A stretch of 64,000 bases of DNA, taken from positions 1-64,000 of the forward strand of contig NZ_LIRJ01000101.1 in assembly GCF_001419745.1 (NCBI RefSeq), in the 5' to 3' direction. Every line of letters begins with the position of its first letter. The first letter of the stretch is position 1. The notes under the pieces are model-generated. The model was not told the DNA's origin and did no database searches. It saw nothing but the letters and a program-made list of their open reading frames with translations. Source of the DNA: Streptomyces silaceus (lineage in GTDB: Bacteria; Actinomycetota; Actinomycetes; Streptomycetales; Streptomycetaceae). The position numbers were made by a program, and so were the translations under genes. Below are positions 33,031 through 41,915 of the stretch, one piece after another.

Positions 33031-33465
33031 TCACGCTTCGCAGTGACGACCGTCCCCGGCCGGAACGGAACCGCGCCGGCCCGCACCGAGCCGGTGCCGG
33101 GTGTTGGCCTCGATCAAGGCATTGAGGGAGTCCCGCGTCTCGACGAGTTGGGTGATGTCGGCGGTCAGGCGGTCCCGTTCCCTGACCATCGTTTCGAACG
33201 CTTCCTCGTGGACGTCGGCGTCGTCACTGTCCACACAGGGGAGCAACTGGGCGATCACCTTGCTCCCCAGTCCCGCGTCGAACAGCCGCCGGATGAGCCG
33301 GACCCGCGCGACCTCCGTCGCGGCATAGTGCCGCTGGCCGCCACCGGACCGCGCGCTGTGGATCAGGCCCTGCTCCTCGTAGTACCGCAGCGATCGGGCG
33401 CTGGCCCCCGTCAGCCGGGCCACTTCCCCGATCCGCATCGTCGCAGGGGGCGTCGTCGAGGTCAC
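33031..33465 (-). CDS. MerR family transcriptional regulator
   Basis: The protein is 144 residues from the GTG at 33465, with the ATG at 33438 as alternative. The MerR winged helix MRIGEVARLTGASARSLRYY and EEQGLIHSARSGGGQRHYAA begins at residue 10. A dimerisation coiled coil (RERDRLTADITQLVETRDSL) ends the protein. The single Cys in LPCVDSDDADVHEE and the acidic cluster could bind metal, but the usual two-cysteine metal loop is absent. It converges with the oxidoreductase gene. Confidence 0.9.
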   Translation of the reverse strand: MTSTTPPATMRIGEVARLTGASARSLRYYEEQGLIHSARSGGGQRHYAATEVARVRLIRRLFDAGLGSKVIAQLLPCVDSDDADVHEEAFETMVRERDRLTADITQLVETRDSLNALIEANTRHRLGAGRRGSVPAGDGRHCEA

Positions 33466-33713
33466 GAGGCCCCCGTCCCACGCGTCAACCAGTGCCGCAT
33501 GGCGACAGCTTAGCCAGCACGCAGCCTTGCTTCGCCGCCTGCGCCGACGCCGGCCGAGGAACCCGGAACCTCCTCTTCCCTGTACGTGATCGGTAACAGA
33601 GCCGCGCGGCATGTCGGGTGAGGAGGCCAGGCGGGGCACACTCTGCTCAGCATCGAGTGCTGAGCCGAACGCTGACAGCCATCGCGCTCGGCCGACCACG
33701 GGGGATCGACATC

Positions 33714-34436
33714 ATGCATACTCCTGCTCGCAGGAATCAGCGGCGTTCCAGGGCCTGGAAGCCATACGTTCTCGGGACGGTGACGGCCGTCGCGCTGCTC
33801 GCGGCCACGGCGTGCGAGCCGGGCGGAGACGACGGTTCGGACGACTCCAAGCCCTCGGGCCGGTCGAGCGCGACGGCCTCGGCGAGGCCGGGCGGCACTT
33901 CGGGCGACAGCGGCAAGAACGACGGGAACGGCAACAGCGGCGGAAACGGAGGCTCCGGCGGGAACGGAGGCTCCGGCGGTAAGAAGGCCGTTGCCGCCTG
34001 CACCGAGGATGTTCTCTCGGTCTCCGCCACGAAGGAACCGGCGGACAGCAAGGACGCCCGGCACCTCCTCATCACCGTCCAGAACGCCGGTGAGAAGAAG
34101 TGCGATCTCTACCGCTACCCCTACCTCCAGCTCGGCGCCGACGCCCAGAGCACGGTCCCGGTCATCAAGGACAGCGACCCGGACCCCGGCAAGCCCGTCA
34201 CCATCGCCCCGGGCGAGGAAGCGCACGCCGCTCTGCTCGTGAGCGGCGGCGGCCGGGACGAGTACGAGGCGACCACCATCTCCCTCAGCCTTCAGGGCAG
34301 CAAGCCCGGCACGCAGTCCAGCGAGCCCATCGACGTACCTCTGCCGGTCGACACGCTGTACGCGGACGACGGGCAGCTCGTCACCTACTGGACGACGGCT
34401 TCCGGCATGGCTCTGGACTTCATCATGTCGAAGTGA
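33714..34436 (+). CDS. DUF4232 lipoprotein
   Basis: The product has 240 residues from the ATG at 33714. An Arg-rich N region and hydrophobic helix end at a lipobox (LLAATAC), so the protein is exported and lipid-anchored through that Cys. A disordered Ser/Gly/Asn linker (repeats of GGNGGSGG) follows. The C-terminal domain of about 140 residues, with CTEDVLSVSATKEPADSKDA and ending TYWTTASGMALDFIMSK, matches DUF4232, a beta-sandwich of unknown function. Its 3' end overlaps the convergent MFS gene by 14 bases. Confidence 0.88.
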   Translation: MHTPARRNQRRSRAWKPYVLGTVTAVALLAATACEPGGDDGSDDSKPSGRSSATASARPGGTSGDSGKNDGNGNSGGNGGSGGNGGSGGKKAVAACTEDVLSVSATKEPADSKDARHLLITVQNAGEKKCDLYRYPYLQLGADAQSTVPVIKDSDPDPGKPVTIAPGEEAHAALLVSGGGRDEYEATTISLSLQGSKPGTQSSEPIDVPLPVDTLYADDGQLVTYWTTASGMALDFIMSK

Positions 34437-35691
34437 CGGGCCTCGGGGCGCCCGGCGGCCCCGTGCCGTCCCGCGGTACTCCGCGGGCAAGGAGGACGCC
34501 CGCCGCCAACAGCGCGGCGAGCGCCCCGTACCCGTAGGTGAGGGTGGCCACCGTGGCCACTCCGGCGACGAGCAACGGGCCGCCCGCGTCGCCCAGTTCA
34601 CGGCCGAGTTCGGCGGATCCCATGGTCTGGCCCATGCGTTCCTCCGGCGTGGAGGCGGCCAGCGCGGCGAAACCGAGCGGGGTGATCAGGCCGGTGCCGA
34701 TGCCGGTCAGGGCGGCGGCGACGAGTACGCCGGCCAGGCCGGGCAGCATCGCGGCGGCCAGTCCGGCCGCGGTGACCAGGAGCCCGACGAACAGTCCGGT
34801 ACGGATGGTCAGGCGTCCGGCGTCCAGGGCGCGCCCCGCCTTCGGCTGGACGACGGCGGCGGACGTGGCGAGGACGGAGACGGCGGCGCCGGTCGTGACC
34901 GTGCCCAGTCCCGCCGCGGCGCCGGACACCGGCAGGAAGCCGACGCCGACGGAGAGCGCGGCGGTGGCGGCCGCGAGGGAGGCGGTGGGCCCGAGGAAGG
35001 ACGGGTCGGCAAGGCGCCGGGCCAGGTCGGCGATGGTCTGCCGCTTGCGGGGCAGCGGCGGTACGACGGGAACCACGAGGGCCGCCCACGTGGCCACGGC
35101 CGCGCCGCACACGGCCATGACCGCGAAGAGCAGCCGCAGACCGCCGGCCCAGACCAGGACTCCGCCCAGCAGCGGGCCGAGGGTGTAGCCGATGGACTTG
35201 TGGAACCCGTAACTGCCGAAGGCACGGCCGCGTGTGGCGGCCGGGTTGAGGCGGGCGACAAGGGCGGAGGCCGAGGGTGAGAACGCGGAGGCCGCGGCGC
35301 CCTGGCCGAGGCGGGCGGCCCACAGCCAGCCGGGGCTGTCGGCGACCACGTACAGCGCGGAGGCGACGGCGAACGTGATCAGGCCGCCCAGGAGCACCGG
35401 TTTGCCGCCGATCCGGTCGGCCAGCGAGCCGAACACCGGCTTGAGCAGGACCTCGGCGCCGTCGTACAGGGCGAGCAGCCCGCCCAGGACGATCAGCGAG
35501 GTGACGGCGTCCTCGGAGAAACCGCCGAGGTTGGCGGCGATGCCGTGCGCGCCGAACGCGGTGGTGAATCCGGCCGCGTACAACGGCCACATGACGCGTG
35601 CGAGCGCGGCCGGGGGTGCGGGTCCATCGGGACGATCGGCTCGGTCGGGTCCCTCGGCGTTCGCCACGGGCGGGAATGTAGCAGCCGACAC
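34423..35691 (-). CDS. MFS transporter
   Basis: This 422-residue protein has 12 membrane helices. The loop between helices 2 and 3 is FGSLADRIGGKPVLLGGLI, the hallmark of the major facilitator family, and RAFGSYGFHKSIGYTLGPLL follows in helix 5. The central cytoplasmic loop (PPLPRKRQTIADLARRLADP) separates the two six-helix halves. It is likely a drug or metabolite/proton antiporter; the substrate is unknown. The GTG start is at 35691 and no regulator adjoins it. Confidence 0.92.
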   Translation of the reverse strand: MSAATFPPVANAEGPDRADRPDGPAPPAALARVMWPLYAAGFTTAFGAHGIAANLGGFSEDAVTSLIVLGGLLALYDGAEVLLKPVFGSLADRIGGKPVLLGGLITFAVASALYVVADSPGWLWAARLGQGAAASAFSPSASALVARLNPAATRGRAFGSYGFHKSIGYTLGPLLGGVLVWAGGLRLLFAVMAVCGAAVATWAALVVPVVPPLPRKRQTIADLARRLADPSFLGPTASLAAATAALSVGVGFLPVSGAAAGLGTVTTGAAVSVLATSAAVVQPKAGRALDAGRLTIRTGLFVGLLVTAAGLAAAMLPGLAGVLVAAALTGIGTGLITPLGFAALAASTPEERMGQTMGSAELGRELGDAGGPLLVAGVATVATLTYGYGALAALLAAGVLLARGVPRDGTGPPGAPRPVTST

Positions 35692-35815
35692 CTGTGGACG
35701 TACCTACGGTGGCGTGGCGTCGGGAATCAGCGCCTGGCCTGAGGCGGTCGGTCCAGCGCGCGCGCCGCCAGCCCCGCGAAAGCACCCAGGACGACGGCCC
35801 GAGCATCATGTGAAC

Positions 35816-36247
35816 ATGGACCCGATCCTCTCCCAGCTTCCGGACCGCTTCTGGACCGTCAGGTACGACGGTTCACGCTTCCCCGGTGCGGCGACCGTGA
35901 CCGACCGGCCCGGCCTTGCCGCTGGCGCCAACTGCCAGCTGTTCGCGTACGAAGTGCTCCGGCACTTCGGTCTGGCGCCCGAGCCCCTGCGCTCCAGCGA
36001 CCTCTGGGACGACACGCGGTCCACCACCCGCGTCACGGCTCCCGAGCCGCTCGATCTGCTGCTCTTCAACGCATCGGAGGACGCCTACGGTGCCCACGTG
36101 GGCGTCTGGGTCGATGACGACGCGGTCCTCCATCTCTGCGCCGAGGTCGGGCAACCGACCGTGTGGACGCTGTCCGACTTCGCGGAAAGGGAGCGCTACC
36201 GGGTCCTGGTCGGCATCAAGCGCGTGTCCGGTCGAGGAGGACGCTAG
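35816..36247 (+). CDS. NlpC/P60-like cysteine hydrolase domain protein
   Basis: The 143-residue protein from the ATG at 35816 has the NlpC/P60-like core: Cys40 in GANCQLFAYEVLRHFGL, then LDLLLFNASEDAYGAHVGVW with His94, and VLHLCAEVGQPTVW with His106. This order of Cys, His and a third polar residue fits the papain-like catalytic triad. There is no signal peptide, so it acts in the cytoplasm if it is active. Its end overlaps the end of the DUF6000 gene by 4 bases. Confidence 0.7.
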   Translation: MDPILSQLPDRFWTVRYDGSRFPGAATVTDRPGLAAGANCQLFAYEVLRHFGLAPEPLRSSDLWDDTRSTTRVTAPEPLDLLLFNASEDAYGAHVGVWVDDDAVLHLCAEVGQPTVWTLSDFAERERYRVLVGIKRVSGRGGR

Positions 36248-36678
36248 CCCGCAGGACCATCCGGGCCGAGAGGTACCGCGGTCATCCCGACGCGCGCAGT
36301 GCGGCGCACTCCTCCGTCCGGCGTGCCGAAGCCCGCCAGGGCCACGCAGTAGGCCGAGCCCGCGCAGCAGACCTCGCTGGCCAGCAGGAGGTCTCCCAGG
36401 CGCCGGCGGAACTCCGTTCGGCCGGAGACGGCGATGAGCCAAGCGGCGGTCCTGCGTTCACGCCAGCCGCCTTCGAGGAGTACGCCGAGCTCGTGCGAGG
36501 TGATGGCTCCGGCGTCGTCGGCGAGCGAGCGCGCCAACCGGTCGTACGCAGGCTCCTCCAGCCGCAGCAGGCTCCCGCCGAGTTTCATGTAGCGCCGCTC
36601 GGGCGCGACATAGCGACGTATCAGTTCCCGCAGCTCGGCATCTTCGTGGGCTTGGCGCACCACGTGATCGTGGCGCAC
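36244..36678 (-). CDS. DUF6000 family protein
   Basis: The product is 144 residues from the GTG at 36678. It is helical and highly characteristic: RYVAPERRYMKLGGSLLRLE, SHELGVLLEGGWRERRTAAW, then LLASEVCCAGSAYCVALAGF. These segments match the actinobacterial DUF6000 family, which has no known function and often lies in immunity- or toxin-like neighbourhoods. The start has no strong ribosome site. It is divergent from the P-loop gene at 36769. Confidence 0.75.
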   Translation of the reverse strand: MRHDHVVRQAHEDAELRELIRRYVAPERRYMKLGGSLLRLEEPAYDRLARSLADDAGAITSHELGVLLEGGWRERRTAAWLIAVSGRTEFRRRLGDLLLASEVCCAGSAYCVALAGFGTPDGGVRRTARVGMTAVPLGPDGPAG

Positions 36679-36768
36679 TGGAGCGCAACCGGACGAGTTG
36701 TTTTCCGGGACCCACGTAGGGTGCCGAGTGCCTGTCGGCACCGCACCACGCGTCAGGGAAGGTCGGTT

Positions 36769-37305
36769 GTGTCGAAACTGCACATCGTCACCGGGGCTCC
36801 GGGGGCAGGGAAGTCCACGCTCGTACGGCACCTGGGCGCATTCCCGTTCGCCACCGTCGATTTCGACGAACTGCCCGACACGGACGGCAGTCTGCTCGGC
36901 ATCGACATCACCTCGCCCTCGGCCGGTGCCGTGTGGCCCGCCTACAACAGGCTCTGGGTGAAGATCGCGGCCATGCTGCTGCGGAGCGGGCAACCGGTGC
37001 TGGTCTCGTGTCCCTTGACGCCCGGCGAGTGGGCGAGCGCGAGCGAAGGCGCGGTGGACGCGCCGCTCGACGTCGTCTGGGCCCGGCTCGACTGCGCGGA
37101 CGCCGACAGGCGCGCCCGGCTTGCCGCCCGTGGGTGGGAGACCGGCGACATCGAGGACGCGCTCAGGGACGCGGAAGAGCTCCGCCATGAGGTGGACCGG
37201 GAATTCACCACCAGCGGCCGCGGTCCCGGCGAAGTCGCCGCGGCGGTCGCCGACTGGGTCGGTTCGGTGCGCGGTTCACCGGCTTCCGCGGGCCCGGCGG
37301 TGTGA
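36769..37305 (+). CDS. P-loop nucleotide-binding (AAA/kinase-like) protein
   Basis: The protein is 178 residues from the GTG at 36769, preceded by GGGAAGG. Walker A is GAPGAGKST at residues 9-17 right at the N terminus. An acidic Walker B-like strand VDFDELPD and LVSCPLTPGEWASASEG follow. The size and order resemble small nucleoside or antibiotic kinases (AAA_33-like). The C-terminal helix has a lid-like stretch with RRARLAARGWETGDIEDALR. The substrate is unknown. Confidence 0.8.
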   Translation: MSKLHIVTGAPGAGKSTLVRHLGAFPFATVDFDELPDTDGSLLGIDITSPSAGAVWPAYNRLWVKIAAMLLRSGQPVLVSCPLTPGEWASASEGAVDAPLDVVWARLDCADADRRARLAARGWETGDIEDALRDAEELRHEVDREFTTSGRGPGEVAAAVADWVGSVRGSPASAGPAV

Positions 37306-37345
37306 GCCGGACCCGCGGAAACCACCGCCGCCTCCGGGGGTTGCT

Positions 37346-38011
37346 TCAGCCTCCGTACACGCACTCCGCGATCGTCGCGTGCTTCTGCCAGCCCAGCGTC
37401 TCGTAGAGGGCACGGCCCGCGTCGGTCGCGCCGAGCACTCCGAGGTGGGCTCCCGCGTCCAGCGCGTGGTCGCCGAGGACGTGCATCACGTACCGGCCCA
37501 GTCCGCGCCGGCGGTGCGCCTCCTCGGTCACGATGCGGTCGGCGACCGCCGCCTCTCCGAGCAGCGCCATCTGGCCCTGGGCCGCCGGTCCGCCCGCCGC
37601 GTCGCGCACGCGGACGTGGAGGACGGAGTCGATGGTCTCGACCGTCGTCGTGTACCCCTCGGGCGCGACCGGGTTCGTGCGGGTGAGGTCGGCGGCCATC
37701 AGGTGTCCGGTCTCCTCGTAGGCCGTCCTCCACCCCCGGGGCAGCCAGGGCTCGATGTCCTCCGGTTCTGCGGGCGTCTTCATCCAGGTCCGCGGGGCGG
37801 TCACCGAGGCGGCGGCCCGGCGGACCAGTGACTCGTCGGCCTCGGGCAGGACGTGCCGTGCCGTTTCGACCGCGTTGCCGGCCACCTCGATGAAGAAGCC
37901 CCACGGCATCTTCGTCGGCGGCGGAGTCCGGCGTGACGCGGCCCAGCCCGCCGCCCATGTCCCGACCATGTCCGCAACCCTCAAGCCCTGCCGCATCGTC
38001 ATCAGCCGCAC
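37346..38011 (-). CDS. GNAT family N-acetyltransferase
   Basis: This 221-residue protein has a C-terminal GNAT fold. The acetyl-CoA binding loop is VTEEAHRRRGLGRYVMHVLG (RRRGLG), followed by DAGAHLGVLGATDAGRALYE and LGWQKHATI. The N-terminal 90 residues are a separate helical region with WGFFIEVAGNAVETARHVLP, of unknown role. It is monocistronic. The acceptor substrate is unknown. Confidence 0.88.
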   Translation of the reverse strand: MRLMTMRQGLRVADMVGTWAAGWAASRRTPPPTKMPWGFFIEVAGNAVETARHVLPEADESLVRRAAASVTAPRTWMKTPAEPEDIEPWLPRGWRTAYEETGHLMAADLTRTNPVAPEGYTTTVETIDSVLHVRVRDAAGGPAAQGQMALLGEAAVADRIVTEEAHRRRGLGRYVMHVLGDHALDAGAHLGVLGATDAGRALYETLGWQKHATIAECVYGG

Positions 38012-38192
38012 CCCCGTCGAGTAATGGTCCTGTACCAGCAGCGCATATTACGGCGTCGGTCGGCGACCGGCATCTGGTTCTGCGACCCGGTCAGGGGCCA
38101 AAGGCGCCTCCCCGTCGCCGAGTTATCTTGCTCGGGCGGGAGAGGGCCGTCCCGGCGGTCCGGCCGGACATCACAGGGTGGGAGTTGACGCG

Positions 38193-39398
38193 TTGACCAT
38201 GGGTGCTCAGGACGCGCTCGGCACGGCGGAGCGGCTGCGGGCCATCAGCCGTGAGCTGGCGGACCGCTTCTACGAGCGGGACGACGTGGTGCGGACGCTG
38301 GTGGTGACCCTGCTGGCCGGGCAGCACTCGCTCGTGCTCGGCCCTCCCGGTACGGCCAAGTCCGAGATGGCCCGCGCACTCACCGGCCGGATCGACGGAG
38401 CCTCCTACTGGGAGATCCTGCTGTCGAAGTTCACCGCGCCCACACGGATGTTCGGCCCCATCGATGTCGCCGCGCTCGCCCGGGGCGAGTACCGCCAGGT
38501 CTACGACGGCCGCGCCACGACCGCCCATGTCGCGTTCATCGACGAGATCTTCAAGTGCTCGACGGCCGCCCTGAACGAAACCCTCGGCTATCTCAACGAG
38601 CGCATCTACCACCCCGAGAGCGGCGGCGAGCCCATCCGCTGCCCCCTCATCGGGGCCATCACCGCGAGCAACGAACTGCCCTCAGGGGAGGAATCGGCCG
38701 CGATCTACGACCGGCTCCTCGTGCGGATCGAGGTCGGGTACCTGGAGGATCCCGCGAACTTCGCCGCGCTCGTGCGCTCCGCCGTCGGCCGCCCGGCCCC
38801 ACCGGCTCGCACCACCGTCGACCTGGCCGCACTGCGGCACGCCGTCACCGAAGCCGTACCGGCGGTGGACGTCCCCGATGCGATCGTGGACGCGGTGTGC
38901 ACGCTGCGGGCCGCCCTGCGCCGCAAGGAACTGGTCGCCTCGGACCGGCGCTGGCGCCAAGCGGTGGGCCTGCTGCAGGCCTCCGCCTACCTCGACGGCC
39001 GCCCGGCCGTCACCGAGGGCGACCTGTCGGTCCTGACCCACGTGCTGTGGGACTCCCCCGCCGAGCGTCCGACCGTCGAGCGCGAGGTGCTGAACCTGGT
39101 CAATCCCGACGCCAAGGAGGCCCTCGACCTGGCGGACGTCATCGCGGAACTGGAGACCCAGCTCGACGCCATGGCCGGGCAGTCCCGCGAGGCGCTGAGC
39201 GACTGGGTCATCAAGAAGGCCCACAACAAGCTCGCCACGGCCGGCAAACGGTTGGAGACGCTCCGCGAGGAAGCGGTGGGCGCCGGGCGCTCGACCGCCA
39301 CCATCGACCGCGTCACCGGCCGCCAGCGCGCGGTCCGCGCCCGCGTCCTCACCGAGGCCCTCGGGATCGACGCGAGCATGGCGCAGGCCCAGCTCTGA
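38193..39398 (+). CDS. MoxR-type AAA+ ATPase (RavA-like)
   Basis: The product has 401 residues if the TTG at 38193 is used, which lies 8 bases after GGGAG; ATG at 38199 is an alternative. Walker A is LGPPGTAKSEMARAL near residues 50-60 and Walker B is VAFIDEIFKCSTAALNETLG near 112. The segment GAITASNELPSGEESAAIYD carries sensor 1. A LARA-like C-terminal extension of about 140 residues follows. The downstream VWA gene begins 2 bases after the stop, so this is the two-gene RavA/ViaA arrangement, a chaperone pair for metalloproteins or membrane complexes. Confidence 0.9.
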   Translation: MTMGAQDALGTAERLRAISRELADRFYERDDVVRTLVVTLLAGQHSLVLGPPGTAKSEMARALTGRIDGASYWEILLSKFTAPTRMFGPIDVAALARGEYRQVYDGRATTAHVAFIDEIFKCSTAALNETLGYLNERIYHPESGGEPIRCPLIGAITASNELPSGEESAAIYDRLLVRIEVGYLEDPANFAALVRSAVGRPAPPARTTVDLAALRHAVTEAVPAVDVPDAIVDAVCTLRAALRRKELVASDRRWRQAVGLLQASAYLDGRPAVTEGDLSVLTHVLWDSPAERPTVEREVLNLVNPDAKEALDLADVIAELETQLDAMAGQSREALSDWVIKKAHNKLATAGKRLETLREEAVGAGRSTATIDRVTGRQRAVRARVLTEALGIDASMAQAQL

Positions 39399-39400
39399 CC

Positions 39401-41035
39401 ATGGTCGAGTGGGAGGAGGATTCGGAGGGGGCACTCGACGGACCAGGGGGCACACGCCTCGGGCGGCGGTACTCCACGGCCGTGGTCGCGGATCCGTTCG
39501 AGCGGATCGCGTGGCGTGATACGTACGAGCAGTCGGCCGGACTCCGCGACCTGGTAACGGAGTTGACCGGGCGGCACGCCTACGCCGCCGACCTCCTCAC
39601 CGACCTCTTCCTGGCCTCCTACAAGACCCGCCCCCGCTTGCGCGAGCGCGCGGAGATGGCACCCTCCCAGCTGGTCAACCACCAGATCGTCGCCTCGCTG
39701 ATGGAGACCTCGGAGTTCGCCGAGCTGCGCCGGGAGACGGCCGGCGACGCCTACGCCGCCGCCATGGCCGTCCTCGCGCAGGCATCGGCCGTGCGCCGGA
39801 TGCTGGAGCGAACCCGGGCCGCGCAGGAGCAGGCCGAGCGGGCCGCGCGGGCCCAGCGGCTGGCCGACAGCGCTACGGACGGCGTGGTCGAGGCGCTCCA
39901 GTCGGCCGCTGACGCAGCGGACGAGGACGGCTCCTCGTCGGCGCGAGGGCAGCACTTCGGCGACGGCGCCGGGCACACCACACAAGCCGTACGGGAAGCC
40001 ATCGAGGCCGCCGAGGCCGCGGAGACCGCCGCGCAACAGGCCGCGCAAGGGGCCGCTCAAGCCGTCACGATGGCGGCCCCGGGGCTGCGTGGGTCCGCGC
40101 GGGACGCGGTGACGGAGGCCACCGGGGCCGTGCGGGCCGAGGCTTCGCTCATGCGGGCGTGGGGCGTCGGGTCCGGCGAGCTGGAGCGGATGTCGTTCGA
40201 CGAGCGCGCCCGGCTCGCCGAGCGGTTGCGCACCAGTCGGCTCGCCGAGTGGGCCGACCTGATCGGCCGTTTCCGGCAGATGGCCGAGGGCGAGCGGGCC
40301 CGCAAGGTCGAGGGTGCCGCCGGAGAGCTGGTCGGGGTGACGCTCGGCGACGACCTGTCCCGCGTCATCCCGTCCGAGCTGGCGAATCTCGGCCTGCCCG
40401 AACTGCGTGCGGTCTTCGCCGCGCGGTACGCCGCCGGGGAGTTGATGCTCTACGACCACCGAGGGGAGCAATCCACCGGCCGGGGAGCCGTCATCGCCTG
40501 CGTCGACACCTCGCACTCCATGTACATGGAGGGGCCCGGTGGCGGTACCCGGGAGGCATGGGCCAAGGCGTGCGCCCTGGCGCTCCTGGACCAGGCGCGC
40601 CACGCCAAGCGGGACTTCGTCGGCATCCTGTTCTCCGCCGCCGACAAGATCCGCGTCTGCCGCTTCCCGGCCGATGAGCCGGTGGGCATCGACCAGGTGC
40701 TCGACTTCGCGGAGACCTTCCTCGGCGGGGGCACCAGCTATCAGACGCCGCTGACGGCGGCCGGTGATCTGCTGGAGGAGGAGTTCGACGACGCCTCCCG
40801 AATGCGCGGCGACATCGTGATGCTCACCGACGACGAGTGCGACGTCACCGAGGAGTGGATGCGCGGCTGGAACGACGCGAAGCACCGGCTGGGCTTCCGC
40901 GTCTTCGGCGTGGCCATCGGCGCTCCGCCCGCCGCCGAGGCCGGGTCGGTCCTGGACGCGCTGAGCGACAACCTCCGCTCGGTCGAGGACTTCACCGACG
41001 TCCACGCCGCCGCCGATCTGTTCCGGGTGATCTGA
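39401..41035 (+). CDS. VWA domain protein (ViaA-like), partner of the MoxR ATPase
   Basis: The protein is 544 residues from the ATG at 39401. The first 330 residues are helical and Ala-rich, including coiled coil (AIEAAEAAETAAQQAAQGA). A von Willebrand A domain follows at about residues 360-540, with the metal site D369-T-S-H-S373 (DxSxS), Thr in GGGTSYQTPL and MLTDDECD. This is the layout of ViaA and other VWA partners of MoxR ATPases. Translation follows the ATPase gene with a 2-base gap. The client protein is not in view. Confidence 0.9.
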   Translation: MVEWEEDSEGALDGPGGTRLGRRYSTAVVADPFERIAWRDTYEQSAGLRDLVTELTGRHAYAADLLTDLFLASYKTRPRLRERAEMAPSQLVNHQIVASLMETSEFAELRRETAGDAYAAAMAVLAQASAVRRMLERTRAAQEQAERAARAQRLADSATDGVVEALQSAADAADEDGSSSARGQHFGDGAGHTTQAVREAIEAAEAAETAAQQAAQGAAQAVTMAAPGLRGSARDAVTEATGAVRAEASLMRAWGVGSGELERMSFDERARLAERLRTSRLAEWADLIGRFRQMAEGERARKVEGAAGELVGVTLGDDLSRVIPSELANLGLPELRAVFAARYAAGELMLYDHRGEQSTGRGAVIACVDTSHSMYMEGPGGGTREAWAKACALALLDQARHAKRDFVGILFSAADKIRVCRFPADEPVGIDQVLDFAETFLGGGTSYQTPLTAAGDLLEEEFDDASRMRGDIVMLTDDECDVTEEWMRGWNDAKHRLGFRVFGVAIGAPPAAEAGSVLDALSDNLRSVEDFTDVHAAADLFRVI

Positions 41036-41915
41036 TCGGTTCCGGGTGCTCTGGCGCCCCGGGCCCCTCCCGTCGTCGATCAGGCCGCTCGGGATCAGTC
41101 CACCTTCTCGTCGGCGATTCCCCGGCCGTCCGCCTGATCCCCCATCGGTGCTTACCTGGATTTCCGGGATTACCGGCATTGAAGGGCGTTGCTGGCACTA
41201 CTGGCGATACCGGCATTGCCGACGATCCATCAGCGCTTCACAGTTCCTGTCCAGTTTTCACACCTGGCCATGAGGGGCACGACAGCCCCCGACTGCCCAC
41301 TCGTTCAACTCACCGGGAAATACACGCTTTTGCCGAAACTGTCTGATGTGTTGACCAGGTGTTGATGGGCTGTTCGCGCAGTTCTCCGAACCACCTGGCC
41401 AAACAACTGACGGGTAGGACAGGATATCGTTTGCGGACGGCAGCCAACCGGCTTTGTTTTTCGGCATGTTGGCTGAAAAAGTGTGTCGTCGGAAGTCCGC
41501 TGTGATCGAGAGGAAGCCAGGAAGTGCTGATGAGTACGGTGAGACAGATCGGGCCCTCAAGGCGGCCTCGATGCGCCCACTGGCTCGGCTCGCCCACGGC
41601 TCCCTCCTTCCGGCCGACCCCTGGGACCGCACGCCGAACCGTGCCGTGGTCCTCGTAGTCGACCCGCTCCCTCACCCGACGGTCCTCCCCCACCAGGCGG
41701 CGCATTCGCTCCGGCCGCCCGAGACCGTCCGTGTGTCCGCGCGGCCGTCGAGCGGGCCATCCCCGTTCAGCCGATCGCGGGCGGCGCGTTCCGTGTCGGG
41801 CCGTTCGCCCCGTCGGCCGCAGCCGGCACTTCTCCCCGCACGTGTTGCCGTCACTCCGTCCGTTCGGCGGCGCCCGGCTGCCCTGCTCCCCCATTGACAC
41901 CTGTAAGAGGACGTG
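41036..41915. other. 880-bp intergenic region before the conservon
   Basis: No frame here has protein-like composition with a ribosome site. Features present: an 11-bp direct repeat TACCGGCATTG (41171 and 41208); a low-GC zone at about 41280-41500, likely the conservon promoter region; and an inverted repeat (41441-41475, listed separately). The remainder (41500-41900) is GC-rich and could encode an untranslated leader. Confidence 0.6.
41441..41475. promoter_or_regulatory. Inverted repeat in the low-GC region upstream of the conservon
   Basis: CAGCCAAC (41441-41448) and GTTGGCTG (41468-41475) are perfect complements separated by 19 bases containing a T-rich stretch. The form could be a protein-binding site or a hairpin. 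It lies about 440 bases ahead of cvnA in the least GC-rich part of the window. Confidence 0.4.

Noticed and set aside
41310-41900. Possible gene(s) on either strand before the conservon
   Set aside because: The frames have no ribosome site and unusual composition; the low-GC zone fits a promoter better.
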